From Flexilinea sp. (GTDB lineage Bacteria; Chloroflexota; Anaerolineae; Anaerolineales; Anaerolineaceae), in contig JAPKMT010000005.1 in NCBI GenBank assembly GCA_026645735.1, positions 1 to 64,000 of the forward strand: a stretch of DNA of 64,000 nucleotides, in the 5' to 3' direction. Each line of letters opens with the position of its first letter. Position 1 is the stretch's first letter. The notes beneath the pieces were generated by a model, which was given only the letters and a program-made list of their open reading frames with translations, was not told the DNA's origin and made no database searches. Made by a program: the position numbers and the translations under genes. Shown here one piece after another: positions 18,124-26,899 of this stretch.

Positions 18124-19767
18124 ATGACTGGTTGTCTGTTGAAAAAATTGATTGCTTCACAATTCTCTGCTCTCTTACCAAAGAGAGCTTTCCTTTTTCT
18201 TCTCTGTATTTTTTTGTCCACGGGAATCCTATCATGCCGGCCGATTCAATCCCTCCTGTTGGAAAATGAACAGGCACTGTTGTCGATTACGATTGAAAAA
18301 GACAGTCAGGTAATTCAGAGCAAATGTCAGAAAGGATCTACGGTGCAGCAAGCCTTGGATCGTTCTACGATCGCCTATTCTTTGCAGGATGTGGTAACCC
18401 CCTCGCTTGCAACTGTGTTATCAGAAAATACAACCATTAATATTATTACAGTTACGTTTGATGAGACCAGAAGTCAAAAGATTATTCCATTTGTCAGTCA
18501 GACAATTCGGAATGAAACGTTGCCGGAAGGCGAAACATACATTATTCAAAGCGGACAAAATGGAATCGAGGAGATCACAACCAGAGCCACGTATCATGAT
18601 GGAATACTGGTATCTCAATCCATTTCTGATCGATCCATTCTTAAAGAATCTGTTCCGGAAATTCTGATGTTTGGGGTTCAGGCTGAACACGCGCCAATAC
18701 AGATTCCCGGGAAAATTATCTACATTTCAAATGGCAGCGCGTGGCTGATGCAGGGAACGACCAGGGATCGCACGCCTTTATTAACCAGCGGTGATCTGGA
18801 TGGCCGCGTACTGGATCTTTCTTCAAACGGAGAATGGCTGCTTTTCTCCCGTGTAACCAAAGATGATGAAATCAACTCTTTATGGATGCTGCATATCACG
18901 GACTGGGAAGCAAAGCCGATCAGTCTGAGAATATCGAATGTCATCCATTTTGCAGCCTGGTTGCCAGGTGATACCTTGCGATTCTTGTACTCAACTGTGA
19001 CACCACAGGAAAGTGCTCCGGGCTGGAAAGCGGATAACAATCTGGAATTACAGGTTGTCAGTGACAGCGGGATGATTATGTCAAAAGAAATCCTCGTTGA
19101 ATCGAATGAGGATGGAATTTACCATTGGTGGGGAACCGAATTCTTATTATCAAAAGACGGAAGAACTGTTGCCTATGCGAATTCTGATAGTATCGGATTA
19201 ATCGACCGCCTGACCGGTAAAAAAAACCGGTTGCTCACAATTCTGCCTTATGAAAAAACGCGCAGTGACTGGGCATGGATTCCGGGATTGAGCTGGTCAA
19301 CGGATGAGACTTCACTTCTCTTCGCCTTTCACGGGGATATCTCCGGAACTGTCCAAAGTTATAATCCGGCAGAATTTCATCTGGGTATCTATGATCTGAA
19401 ATCCGCAAAGAGCAAAATAATTCAAAACGAAACCGGATTATTTTCATATCCGGTTTCTTCCCCGACATTTGAGGATAATACATCCTTTATCGCGTTTCTT
19501 CAGGCAATAACACCGTCTGAAAGTGAAAACAGCCGATATCGAATTATGATGATAAATGCGGATGGTTCAGATCCAAAAACCGTTTTTCCCCTTGAAGGTG
19601 GCGGTACCATCACACCGCAAAAAGTTTGCTGGGCGCCTGTAAATGTTGAGAATAACGCCTGGATTTCTTTTATTTATCAAGGTAATCTTTGGTTGGTCAA
19701 TCCGTTTACAGGGATTTATAATCAGATCACGATTGATCAGTCCATCACGGACTTTATTTGGGAGTAA
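18124..19767 (+). CDS. DUF348-G5-beta-propeller lipoprotein
   Basis: A 547-residue exported protein. The signal peptide ends in the lipobox ILSC (cysteine about 38). A DUF348-like ubiquitin-fold repeat follows (about 52-105: [23 protein letters not shown]). A G5 domain is at about 115-190 ([21 protein letters not shown] and [10 protein letters not shown]). The rest is a TolB/WD40-like beta-propeller (repeats such as [24 protein letters not shown] and NGTWISF-like blades). DUF348 and G5 modules occur in Rpf/YabE wall-lytic proteins and in glycan-binding proteins, so binding to peptidoglycan or another N-acetylglucosamine-containing glycan is inferred. No catalytic domain is visible. It is probably in an operon with the next genes. 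Confidence 0.75.
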   Translation: MTGCLLKKLIASQFSALLPKRAFLFLLCIFLSTGILSCRPIQSLLLENEQALLSITIEKDSQVIQSKCQKGSTVQQALDRSTIAYSLQDVVTPSLATVLSENTTINIITVTFDETRSQKIIPFVSQTIRNETLPEGETYIIQSGQNGIEEITTRATYHDGILVSQSISDRSILKESVPEILMFGVQAEHAPIQIPGKIIYISNGSAWLMQGTTRDRTPLLTSGDLDGRVLDLSSNGEWLLFSRVTKDDEINSLWMLHITDWEAKPISLRISNVIHFAAWLPGDTLRFLYSTVTPQESAPGWKADNNLELQVVSDSGMIMSKEILVESNEDGIYHWWGTEFLLSKDGRTVAYANSDSIGLIDRLTGKKNRLLTILPYEKTRSDWAWIPGLSWSTDETSLLFAFHGDISGTVQSYNPAEFHLGIYDLKSAKSKIIQNETGLFSYPVSSPTFEDNTSFIAFLQAITPSESENSRYRIMMINADGSDPKTVFPLEGGGTITPQKVCWAPVNVENNAWISFIYQGNLWLVNPFTGIYNQITIDQSITDFIWE

Positions 19768-19786
19768 ATCAAAACACGGAGGGATA

Positions 19787-20746
19787 ATGCGCGTATTAAT
19801 CACAGGTGCAGCGGGGTTCTTGGGAAGTCATTTGTGCGATTATTGTCTGCAGCAAGGACATGAAGTCATTGGTATGGATAATTTCATCACCGGAAATCCA
19901 AAAAATCTTGCTCACCTGGCAGATAACCAAAACTTTTCTTTCATTCGCCATGATGTATCAAATTTTATTTTTGTACCAGCCAAGGTCGACCTGGTTCTCC
20001 ATTTTGCTTCTCCTGCCAGTCCGAATCCGCAATCTCCTTACGGATATACTAATTTGCCTATACAGACCATGAAAGCCGGCGCGATGGGAACACATAATGC
20101 GTTGGGTGTTGCAAAAGCAAATCAAGCAAAATTTCTATTGGCTTCCACCAGTGAAATTTATGGCGATCCGCTGGAACATCCCCAAAGAGAATCCTATTAT
20201 GGTCATGTCAACACGATGGGCATTCGCGCTGTTTATGATGAAGCCAAACGGTTCGCCGAGTCGCTGACGATGGCATATCACCGATTTCATGGCGTGGATA
20301 CGCGTATTGTAAGAATTTTTAACACATATGGACCTCGGATGAGTCTGGATGACGGGCGAGTCGTACCGAATTTTATTCAACAGGCTCTCCGGAAAGAACC
20401 CTTAACCATTTATGGAGATGGATTGCAGACCCGCAGTTTCTGCTACGTCAGCGATTTGATCAGAGGAATCTGGAAGTTGGCAATGTCAGAGGAAAATATG
20501 CCGGTAAACATTGGAAATCCCGTTGAAAATACTATGATGGAACTGGCTGAAGTAATCAATCGTTTGACAGACAATGCTGCGGGAGTTGTATTAAAAGAAC
20601 ATGAACGTGTTGGAGACGATCCACAGCAACGAAGACCGGATATTACACGTGCCCGTTCAATTCTGAATTGGGAACCGGAAGTATCCCTCGAAGAAGGTTT
20701 ATTAAAAACTATTCCCTATTTTAAACAGGCCATGAAACATGATTGA
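19787..20746 (+). CDS. UDP-glucuronic acid decarboxylase (UDP-xylose synthase)
   Basis: A 319-residue short-chain dehydrogenase/epimerase. [12 protein letters not shown] (about 7-18) binds NAD. The catalytic triad region is [14 protein letters not shown] (about 120-133) with YDEAKR (Y about 148, K about 152). RTYGPRM-like and [13 protein letters not shown] (about 210-222) motifs are typical of UXS. It converts UDP-glucuronate to UDP-xylose for glycan synthesis. I start at the ATG at 19787 after GGAGGG; longer readings run back into the lipoprotein gene. It overlaps the GtrA-like gene by 8 bp, which suggests polysaccharide decoration. Confidence 0.9.
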   Translation: MRVLITGAAGFLGSHLCDYCLQQGHEVIGMDNFITGNPKNLAHLADNQNFSFIRHDVSNFIFVPAKVDLVLHFASPASPNPQSPYGYTNLPIQTMKAGAMGTHNALGVAKANQAKFLLASTSEIYGDPLEHPQRESYYGHVNTMGIRAVYDEAKRFAESLTMAYHRFHGVDTRIVRIFNTYGPRMSLDDGRVVPNFIQQALRKEPLTIYGDGLQTRSFCYVSDLIRGIWKLAMSEENMPVNIGNPVENTMMELAEVINRLTDNAAGVVLKEHERVGDDPQQRRPDITRARSILNWEPEVSLEEGLLKTIPYFKQAMKHD

Positions 20747-21200
20747 TTTTATTCAAAAACCTGCAGAAAGAATTCGTTTTCTGAAATTTTGTACCGTGGG
20801 TATTTTTGGAGCGGTTGTTGACTTCGGCGTTATGAATCTTCTCTTGCAATTAACAGAAACAAGTTCGAAAGTAGCCAGTACCATTTCGTTTATTGCAGCG
20901 GTTATCAGCAATTTTATCTGGAATCATTTTTGGGCTTATCCTGATTCGCGTCAAAAGCCTTTACTGCGGCAGTTAATCCAATTTTCGGTTGTCAGTGTAA
21001 TCGGACTGGGTATCCGTTTTTTCCTGTTCCTGACGATTGAAAACCCGATTATTCAGCTCAGTAAAAAAATCGTACCGGAAACGTTCGTCCTTTCCCCATT
21101 GACCGTGGGTCACAATATCACATTGGTGATCTCCATCGGAATTGTGCTGATCTGGAATTTTTTTGGCAATCGCTTCTGGACTTACAACGACGTACAATAA
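20739..21200 (+). CDS. GtrA-like four-helix membrane protein
   Basis: A 153-residue protein with four transmembrane segments (about 14-34, 40-60, 82-104, 125-148) and the motifs [22 protein letters not shown] and [10 protein letters not shown], typical of the GtrA/DPMS family. These proteins are thought to help move undecaprenyl-linked sugars across the membrane. Its start overlaps the UXS gene by 8 bp. The stop codon TAA (21198-21200) abuts the end of a MITE copy, so the C-terminus may have been set by that insertion. Confidence 0.85.
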   Translation: MIDFIQKPAERIRFLKFCTVGIFGAVVDFGVMNLLLQLTETSSKVASTISFIAAVISNFIWNHFWAYPDSRQKPLLRQLIQFSVVSVIGLGIRFFLFLTIENPIIQLSKKIVPETFVLSPLTVGHNITLVISIGIVLIWNFFGNRFWTYNDVQ

Positions 21201-21321
21201 CAGTGATTCGAATTATGGATTAATCTTACGAATAAAAAGAGGAAATTTGTTGTTCTTATGGTTTTGTGCGTAGCGCAAAACCATAAGAACAACAAGGATT
21301 CTTTTATATATCGAATTACTG
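21201..21321. mobile_element. MITE-like element copy 4 (hairpin 21247-21295)
   Basis: The left end CAGTGATTCGAATTATGG and the right end ATATATCGAATTACTG span 121 bp. The hairpin has one G:T wobble near a GTA loop (GTGC against GCGC), so this copy has begun to diverge. The flanking 9-mers are GTACAATAA and ATAAATAAA (5 of 9 match). Confidence 0.85.
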
Positions 21322-21362
21322 ATAAATAAAAAATACTTCGAATCGTTGGTAAAATAGTCACC

Positions 21363-21932
21363 ATGGCAAATCCAAGAATTATTAGTGGTATTGTGAAAGG
21401 AATGCGGCTGCAGGGCGTGCCGGGCGACAGCACACGCCCGGTTACAGACCGTGTGAAAGAAGCGGTATTCAACATCATCGGAAGAGATATTGAAGACGCA
21501 TCCATGTTCGATTTATTCGGCGGAACAGGTTCGATCGGTATTGAAGCCCTCAGCAGAGGTGCCTCATACGTCCGGTTTTCAGATGCCAATAAAAATGCCT
21601 ACAATACAATCCAAAATAATCTGCGTCTTACCCATTTTGAAAAGCAATCGAAAGTCTTTTTTGGTGATGCATTCAACCTCCTCAAGTCAATTCCGGATCG
21701 GGAATTTGAATATATCTACATTGCTCCTCCCCAATACAAGGGAATGTGGCAGAAAACGATGATGATTTTGGATAAAAATGACGGATGGCTCACGGACGAT
21801 GGATGGATTATTGTCCAGATCCATCCGATTGAAAAAGAAGAGCTTTTACTTGAAAACTATACATGCTTTGATGAAAGAAAATACGGAAGCACGTTGCTTC
21901 TCTTTTATGAACGAAAACCTGTTGAATCCTGA
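21363..21932 (+). CDS. rsmD: 16S rRNA (guanine966-N2)-methyltransferase, RsmD-like
   Basis: A 189-residue Rossmann methyltransferase. The N-terminal RIISGIVKGMRL and STRPVTDRVKEAVFNII (about 22-38) are RsmD signatures. The SAM motif DLFGGTGSIGIEALSRGA is at about 48-65. The catalytic motif normally reads (D/N)PPF/Y but here is APPQY at about 121-125. I recall this variant in related Chloroflexota, though I cannot verify that here. No Shine-Dalgarno is visible. TAAAAT (21350-21355) ends 7 bases before the ATG, which suggests a leaderless or near-leaderless transcript. Confidence 0.88.
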   Translation: MANPRIISGIVKGMRLQGVPGDSTRPVTDRVKEAVFNIIGRDIEDASMFDLFGGTGSIGIEALSRGASYVRFSDANKNAYNTIQNNLRLTHFEKQSKVFFGDAFNLLKSIPDREFEYIYIAPPQYKGMWQKTMMILDKNDGWLTDDGWIIVQIHPIEKEELLLENYTCFDERKYGSTLLLFYERKPVES

Positions 21933-21954
21933 TGATTCGGCAGTTCTATATAAC

Positions 21955-21999
21955 AAAAGAACATCCATCATTTAGAAAATATCGATGGATGTTCTTTTT
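21955..21999. terminator. bidirectional terminator
   Basis: A 15-bp perfect stem (AAAAGAACATCCATC with GATGGATGTTCTTTT) separates the convergent rsmD and epimerase genes. Confidence 0.92.
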
Positions 22000-22013
22000 T
22001 ATATTGTTTCAGA

Positions 22014-23225
22014 TCAATGATCTTTAAGTGCAAGACGGTTCAGACAACGTTCTACGATGATGAGCATCCGTGGAATATGGAACGGACCTTTGAAGAGGTT
22101 GCCTTTGCATGGCGGCAGTGTCGGAGTTCCGTCACGATGCAGGTACCCGTACCATTCCCCGAATTCCGGATCAGCAAAATGGGAAAACGCGTACTGATCG
22201 ATTTTTTTAAACCAGTCCAGATACAATTCATTCCCGGTCTGTTCATAGAAAAGAAGACTTGCGATGAGGGCTTCTGTTACCGGCCACCAAAGTTTCATAT
22301 CGTGTTCCAACTGTTCCGGAGGAAAGCCTAAAATATCAATAAAGGAGTAAACACCCCCGAACTCATTGTCCCATCCCAATTCTAAAGAATTTCTGAAAAT
22401 CATCTCTGTTTTTTTGGCCAGATCAGCATCTTGTGTCAATTGCGCCTGCCTGAGCAAAAACCATGCGGCTTCCATGGAATGCCCGGGATTGACAGTCCGT
22501 CCGGAGGAAATATCCCGCAAAAACTCTCCATTCTTGCCGGTTGTCTCAAAAAGGACATTGTATTCCGTATTAAAACTAAATCGAAGAATTTCATCTGTCA
22601 ATTCTTTTGCAGCAGCGGCATATATGCTTTGATGCTCAGGATCATTTTCCAGAAGGATGTGACAGACATTCAACAGGATCATTGGAAAAGCCAATGATTT
22701 TGTCGGTCTGGTTTCCTGATAGAATTTCGGTGTAATTTTGTAAGGATCTTTGGCTGGATCGTGGAAAATATCCATTAAGAACTGGAAATATTTATATGCC
22801 TGATCCAGCAGATTTTGTTCCCCAAAAGCTTTTCCCGCTTCAGCAGCGGCAATGATATAAAAAGTTTCACTGAAGTAATACCGGCGTTTCCTCAGCGGTT
22901 TCCCGTCAGCAGTAACCGTGAAATACATCCGATTATCTTCCGGATCAATACAATGATGACCTATAAAATCTAAGCAACTGTTTGCAGCATTTTTCCATTC
23001 CGGTTGCATACCATATTGATTGCAGAGATAAGCAAAAATCCATGCGCTTCGTCCCTGAAACCACACACTCTTATCCGTTCCGTACAGCGTCCCTTTCCGA
23101 TCCAGACAAGTATAAATTCCGTTATGAGCGGAATCCATACCGTTTTTCAACCAAAATGGAATACAGTCGGTCAATAAGGCATCAGCGTATTTTTTTTGAA
23201 TTGAATAAATCCATTCTTTTTGCAT
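22014..23225 (-). CDS. N-acylglucosamine 2-epimerase family protein
   Basis: A 403-residue (alpha/alpha)6-barrel protein of the AGE family. Family motifs include the N-terminal FWLKNGMDSAHNGIYTCLDRKG, GHSMEAAWFLLRQ (about 252-264), LWWPVTEALIA (about 316-326) and YGYLHRDGTP near the C-terminus, which carry the catalytic histidines. AGE enzymes interconvert GlcNAc and ManNAc or act on other 2-epimers. GATAGGAGC precedes the ATG. It is the last gene of the amino-sugar operon, next to a ROK kinase and NanE, consistent with a ManNAc/GlcNAc substrate. Confidence 0.88.
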   Translation of the reverse strand: MQKEWIYSIQKKYADALLTDCIPFWLKNGMDSAHNGIYTCLDRKGTLYGTDKSVWFQGRSAWIFAYLCNQYGMQPEWKNAANSCLDFIGHHCIDPEDNRMYFTVTADGKPLRKRRYYFSETFYIIAAAEAGKAFGEQNLLDQAYKYFQFLMDIFHDPAKDPYKITPKFYQETRPTKSLAFPMILLNVCHILLENDPEHQSIYAAAAKELTDEILRFSFNTEYNVLFETTGKNGEFLRDISSGRTVNPGHSMEAAWFLLRQAQLTQDADLAKKTEMIFRNSLELGWDNEFGGVYSFIDILGFPPEQLEHDMKLWWPVTEALIASLLFYEQTGNELYLDWFKKIDQYAFSHFADPEFGEWYGYLHRDGTPTLPPCKGNLFKGPFHIPRMLIIVERCLNRLALKDH

Positions 23226-23235
23226 AGAAAAGCTC

Positions 23236-24222
23236 CTATCGATATTCTTTTTCCTGTGCGAATAAAAGAGCAGCAGCTCCGATGACGCCCGCAGTTTCTC
23301 CTAACCGAGCTTTCTCAACAGGAGTATTTCGAGCTGTCCAGATTACCTGATTTTGAATTACTTTTCGCACTGGATTCAGCAGAAGATCGCCCTGTTCCGC
23401 AACACCTCCTGCTAAAATGATAATTTCCGGATTGACTGCATGCACCATACTCGCAGCGGCATATCCCAGCGCCGTTCCGCAATCCTCGATGATTTCATTT
23501 GCCAGAGGATCTCCGTTTCGTGCTGCATCGAAAACCATCGGACAGGTGATCTGATCGACCAATCCACTGGAATACGATAACAGTCCGGCGCCTGATTTCG
23601 GATTTTTCTTCACACGCTGCTGCGCAATATCAGTAATACCGGTACCCGATGCAATATCTTCAACGACACCCGGAACTCCTGCCCTGGACATTTTCCCAGG
23701 GTAATTAATAATCAAAAAACCAAGATGTCCCGCAAGCCCAATTCCCCCGCGACAAATTTTCCCATCCACAATGACAGCGCCACCAATACCTGTTCCCACC
23801 GTAAAGCCAACGATATCTTTACATCCTTTACCAACACCAAATTTTCCCTCGCCAAAAATGGCAGCCTGAGAATCGTTGATTACCGTTACATTCATATGGA
23901 AACGGTCACGGAGGATGCTTTGAATTGGAATTGGTTTAAATTCAAAATCCGGCTCCCGATTGTGGCCAAAAATCTCCCCGTTCCGATTAATTTGTCCCGA
24001 ACATCCAAAACCGATCCCGGTTATCGGATATCTTCTCACCGTTTCTGTTTCAAGGAATTCATGAATCATCTGATCAAGATGGCCCATAAACTCATCAAAA
24101 TCTAATTGGCGGACACCGATGTTTTTTTCTTTCCGGAATTGAATTACATCCCCTTGATCGGAAATGAGCCCGATCCGGATGTTCGTTCCACCAGAATCAA
24201 TTCCTATTGCGTATTGATTCAT
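23236..24222 (-). CDS. ROK family sugar kinase (putative N-acetylmannosamine kinase)
   Basis: A 328-residue ASKHA-fold kinase. GIDSGGTNIRIGLISDQG (about 6-23) is the phosphate loop, INDSQAAIFGE (about 118-128) carries the catalytic aspartate and GTGIGGAVIVDGKI (about 146-159) follows. The ROK zinc motif (CxCGxxGCxE) is absent. The corresponding region reads GHLGFLIINYPGKMSRAG, so the protein is a zinc-less ROK variant. Its position between nanE and the epimerase gene suggests it phosphorylates ManNAc to supply NanE. I use the ATG at 24222, just beyond the nanE stop codon. Confidence 0.82.
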   Translation of the reverse strand: MNQYAIGIDSGGTNIRIGLISDQGDVIQFRKEKNIGVRQLDFDEFMGHLDQMIHEFLETETVRRYPITGIGFGCSGQINRNGEIFGHNREPDFEFKPIPIQSILRDRFHMNVTVINDSQAAIFGEGKFGVGKGCKDIVGFTVGTGIGGAVIVDGKICRGGIGLAGHLGFLIINYPGKMSRAGVPGVVEDIASGTGITDIAQQRVKKNPKSGAGLLSYSSGLVDQITCPMVFDAARNGDPLANEIIEDCGTALGYAAASMVHAVNPEIIILAGGVAEQGDLLLNPVRKVIQNQVIWTARNTPVEKARLGETAGVIGAAALLFAQEKEYR

Positions 24223-24223
24223 A

Positions 24224-24931
24224 TTATTTTTCTTGATGGTGTTGATATTTTCGACTGGCCCGAACAAAACGTTCTGTGATCAGCCAGGGGCGGGTCACTG
24301 CAGATCCGATGACAATTGCATGCACACCCAATTGAAAAGCACGCGATATATCTTCCGGATTCCAGAATCTGCCTTCAGCAATTACAGGTTTCGGCTGCTT
24401 TTGGATGAGTGTTTCGATGAGCGTAAAATCAGGAGTGTAGTCATCGGATTCATCACTTAGTGAGAGGGTTGGGGCAACAATGTCCGCTGAAGTTCTTACA
24501 GCATCATCAAAAATATGGCAGTCCGCCATAACAGGAGTATTTAATTCATCTTGAATTTTATAAACGAGTTCAATAACATCTTCATCATTCTGACGACGTC
24601 TTGCTGTGGTATCCAGTGCTATCAAATCGGCACCTGCTTCAACCAGTTGCCGAGCATCCTCAAAAGTCGGAGTAATCATGATGCCGTGTTCATCCACACC
24701 TGGCCTTTTCCAAATTCCAATAATCGGCAAATTCACCCGTTTTTTTATGTATTCGACATCCGCAGCACTATTAATCCGTAGTCCGCTCGCACCACCCATC
24801 ATCGCACATTCAGCAAAAACGCCCATATATTCTGTGGAATGTGTCGGATCACCCAATTTGGATTGGCAGGAAACAATTATTCCCCCATCAAGCTGCAAAA
24901 GTAAATTTTTTAGTTTCTCATCCTTTGACAT
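24224..24931 (-). CDS. nanE: N-acetylmannosamine-6-phosphate 2-epimerase
   Basis: A 235-residue TIM-barrel protein with NanE signatures: GGIIVSCQSKLGDP (about 16-29), GASGLRINSAADVEYIK (about 47-63), LPIIGIWKR, ADLIALDTTARRR (about 104-116), VMADCHIFDDA (about 138-148), VIAEGRFWNPED (about 183-194) and AIVIGSAVTRPW. It converts ManNAc-6-phosphate to GlcNAc-6-phosphate. It sits downstream of the permease gene and 1 bp from the kinase gene, so it belongs to one operon with transport and phosphorylation. Confidence 0.93.
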   Translation of the reverse strand: MSKDEKLKNLLLQLDGGIIVSCQSKLGDPTHSTEYMGVFAECAMMGGASGLRINSAADVEYIKKRVNLPIIGIWKRPGVDEHGIMITPTFEDARQLVEAGADLIALDTTARRRQNDEDVIELVYKIQDELNTPVMADCHIFDDAVRTSADIVAPTLSLSDESDDYTPDFTLIETLIQKQPKPVIAEGRFWNPEDISRAFQLGVHAIVIGSAVTRPWLITERFVRASRKYQHHQEK

Positions 24932-24963
24932 AAATAGATCCTAACTCGTTTCAATATAGTTTT

Positions 24964-25800
24964 TTATCCTTTTACAGATCCAGCCGTCATGCCCCGAATC
25001 AATGACTTTTGAGCGATAAAAATAAAGATGACAGTCGGTATCGATGATATGGTTATTGCGGCTGCCATCGGACCCCATTCAACCTGATACGATGTAATGA
25101 AGAAGGAGGTTCCAACTGTTGCAGTAACGGAATTCTTGAAGCTCAATACGCCGCTGAAGAGGTATTCATTCCAGCTTGTAATGAATCCTAAAATCGCTGT
25201 TGAGGCAATACCCGGTCGAAGAACCGGAATGATGACCTGAGTCAAAACTTGAATGATATTCGCACCATCCATTTCGGCTGCTTCTTCAATTTCTATTGGT
25301 AAATCCTGAACATATCCAATAAAAAGCAGCAGCGAAGTAGGAATAATAAACAACGTATGCATAAAGATAATCGCAATATGTGTATCAATCAAATGAAATT
25401 TATTGAAAATCAGGAAAACCGGGATTGCCAGAGCCAGTGCGGGCATCAAGCGTAACAACATGGTCGCTCCCAATATCTTATCTCCTAATCCATGATAACG
25501 AACAATACTGTAGGCAGCGGGAATACTGACCAGTGTAGCAAATAAGGTCGAAATAATGGCAATGATCAAGCTGTTTTGGAGGTATTTGCCAAAGTTATAT
25601 CCACCTTTTGAAAACACATGCAAATAATGATCCAGTACTGGTTTAAAAATCCATTTGGGAGGTGAAGAAGAAATATCTACATTACTTTTAAAGGATGTTA
25701 AGACATTTGTAAATACACCGATGTTGAAAATAATCAGAATGACAAGAACCAAAAGAAGAACGAGTATGACTCCAAAGATTCTTTTCTTTTTTGCGTCCAT
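24964..25800 (-). CDS. ABC sugar transporter permease, MalG type
   Basis: A 278-residue inner-membrane permease with six transmembrane segments. The EAA loop (IEEAAEMDGANIIQVLTQVIIPVLRPGI, about 170-197) contacts the ATPase. AAAGGAAT precedes the ATG, which begins 2 bp before the end of the upstream permease gene's stop region. The ATP-binding subunit is not encoded in the locus, so a shared MsmX/UgpC-type ATPase elsewhere is likely. Confidence 0.92.
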   Translation of the reverse strand: MDAKKKRIFGVILVLLLVLVILIIFNIGVFTNVLTSFKSNVDISSSPPKWIFKPVLDHYLHVFSKGGYNFGKYLQNSLIIAIISTLFATLVSIPAAYSIVRYHGLGDKILGATMLLRLMPALALAIPVFLIFNKFHLIDTHIAIIFMHTLFIIPTSLLLFIGYVQDLPIEIEEAAEMDGANIIQVLTQVIIPVLRPGIASTAILGFITSWNEYLFSGVLSFKNSVTATVGTSFFITSYQVEWGPMAAAITISSIPTVIFIFIAQKSLIRGMTAGSVKG

Positions 25801-25802
25801 GG

Positions 25803-26678
25803 CTACTTTATTCCTTTCAACATTCGTTTTACAAGATAAAGTGAGGGTATGAGCAACATAACAGCCAAAGTAAATGATGCTGCACTTGCCATACCATAAT
25901 CACTTCTTTGAAAAGCACGCCGATAAATGAATATGCTGATACCCTGCGTAAAAGATCCCGGACCACCTGCAGAAAGGGCAAACACTAGTTCAAAAATGAG
26001 AAAAGATGCCAGCAGTTTCTCCAGAAATGTGACCCACAGGATTGATGAAATCAATGGAAATGTCACGTGAATTAAACGCTGAAAAGCATTGGCTCCATCA
26101 ACTTTTGAAGCCTCAATTAATTCTTGTGAGACTCCCTGCATCGCAGAATAGACATTAATAAAAACAAATGGAGTCCGATTAATGGCATCCGCGCCGAGTA
26201 TTGTTGAATTAACAAAAGCGACACCGAGCATGGCTGTCGTTCCTGTTATTCCACTGAGCAAATAGGCGATCGGACCGACAAATTCATTGAACAACAAACG
26301 GAACATCGTTCCCATCAGAAACGGAGAGATTACCATCGGCAGCAAAAACAATGTAATGGCAGCACTTTTCCCGGGGAAGCTTCGATTGTACAACTGGGCA
26401 ATTAAAATTCCCAGAATCATTTGGATTGACGTCGCAATCAAAGCAAAACGGAGGCTCCACAAGAGAGAAGCCCCAAAATCCGCACTCTGAAACAATTTTA
26501 TATAATTACCGAAGCCGATAAAATCCGGATTATTAATGTTATTGATTCTTGCATTATAAAAACTTAGCCGCAGACCATAAAGCATCGGCGCCAAAGCAAA
26601 ACAGACCAGCCAGACAGTTATCGGTAACAAGAGAAGCCATCCGATGATTTTTTTGTTTTTAATCCTATGACGCCTCAT
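25803..26678 (-). CDS. ABC sugar transporter permease, MalF type
   Basis: A 291-residue permease with six transmembrane segments and the EAA-type loop SQELIEASKVDGANAFQRLIHVTFPLI (about 185-211). I start at the ATG at 26678, where AAGGAG lies 6 bases upstream; a TTG two codons earlier is less likely. It pairs with the following MalG-type permease and the upstream binding protein for import of an amino sugar. Confidence 0.92.
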   Translation of the reverse strand: MRRHRIKNKKIIGWLLLLPITVWLVCFALAPMLYGLRLSFYNARINNINNPDFIGFGNYIKLFQSADFGASLLWSLRFALIATSIQMILGILIAQLYNRSFPGKSAAITLFLLPMVISPFLMGTMFRLLFNEFVGPIAYLLSGITGTTAMLGVAFVNSTILGADAINRTPFVFINVYSAMQGVSQELIEASKVDGANAFQRLIHVTFPLISSILWVTFLEKLLASFLIFELVFALSAGGPGSFTQGISIFIYRRAFQRSDYGMASAASFTLAVMLLIPSLYLVKRMLKGIK

Positions 26679-26792
26679 TTTCAACTCCTTCTGATTGAAA
26701 TAATTCTTTTAAAAAATCCGCTTCATAATCTCAAAGAAATTTTTCCTGTCAATCAGCCTGACAGCTCCTGCATCGATCCATCCATGATTGAC

Positions 26793-26854
26793 GATTCCCA
26801 TCTGTCAGCAGGCATTGAAAAAACTCGAATCAGCCTGCTTTCAGATGGGAAATC
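26793..26854 (-). other. large stem-loop between the binding-protein and permease genes
   Basis: GATTCCCATCTG-CAGCAGGC pairs with GCCTGCT-CAGATGGGAAATC with two small bulges. There is no T tract on the minus strand after the stem. It lies 46 bp past the binding-protein stop codon and 115 bp before the permease start. The position matches the REP stem-loops between malE and malF in enterobacteria, which stabilise the upstream message and lower downstream expression. Confidence 0.65.
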
Positions 26855-26899
26855 AATACAATCAATTTTTCAAATGGTTATCTGGAAAAAAATCAAGGA

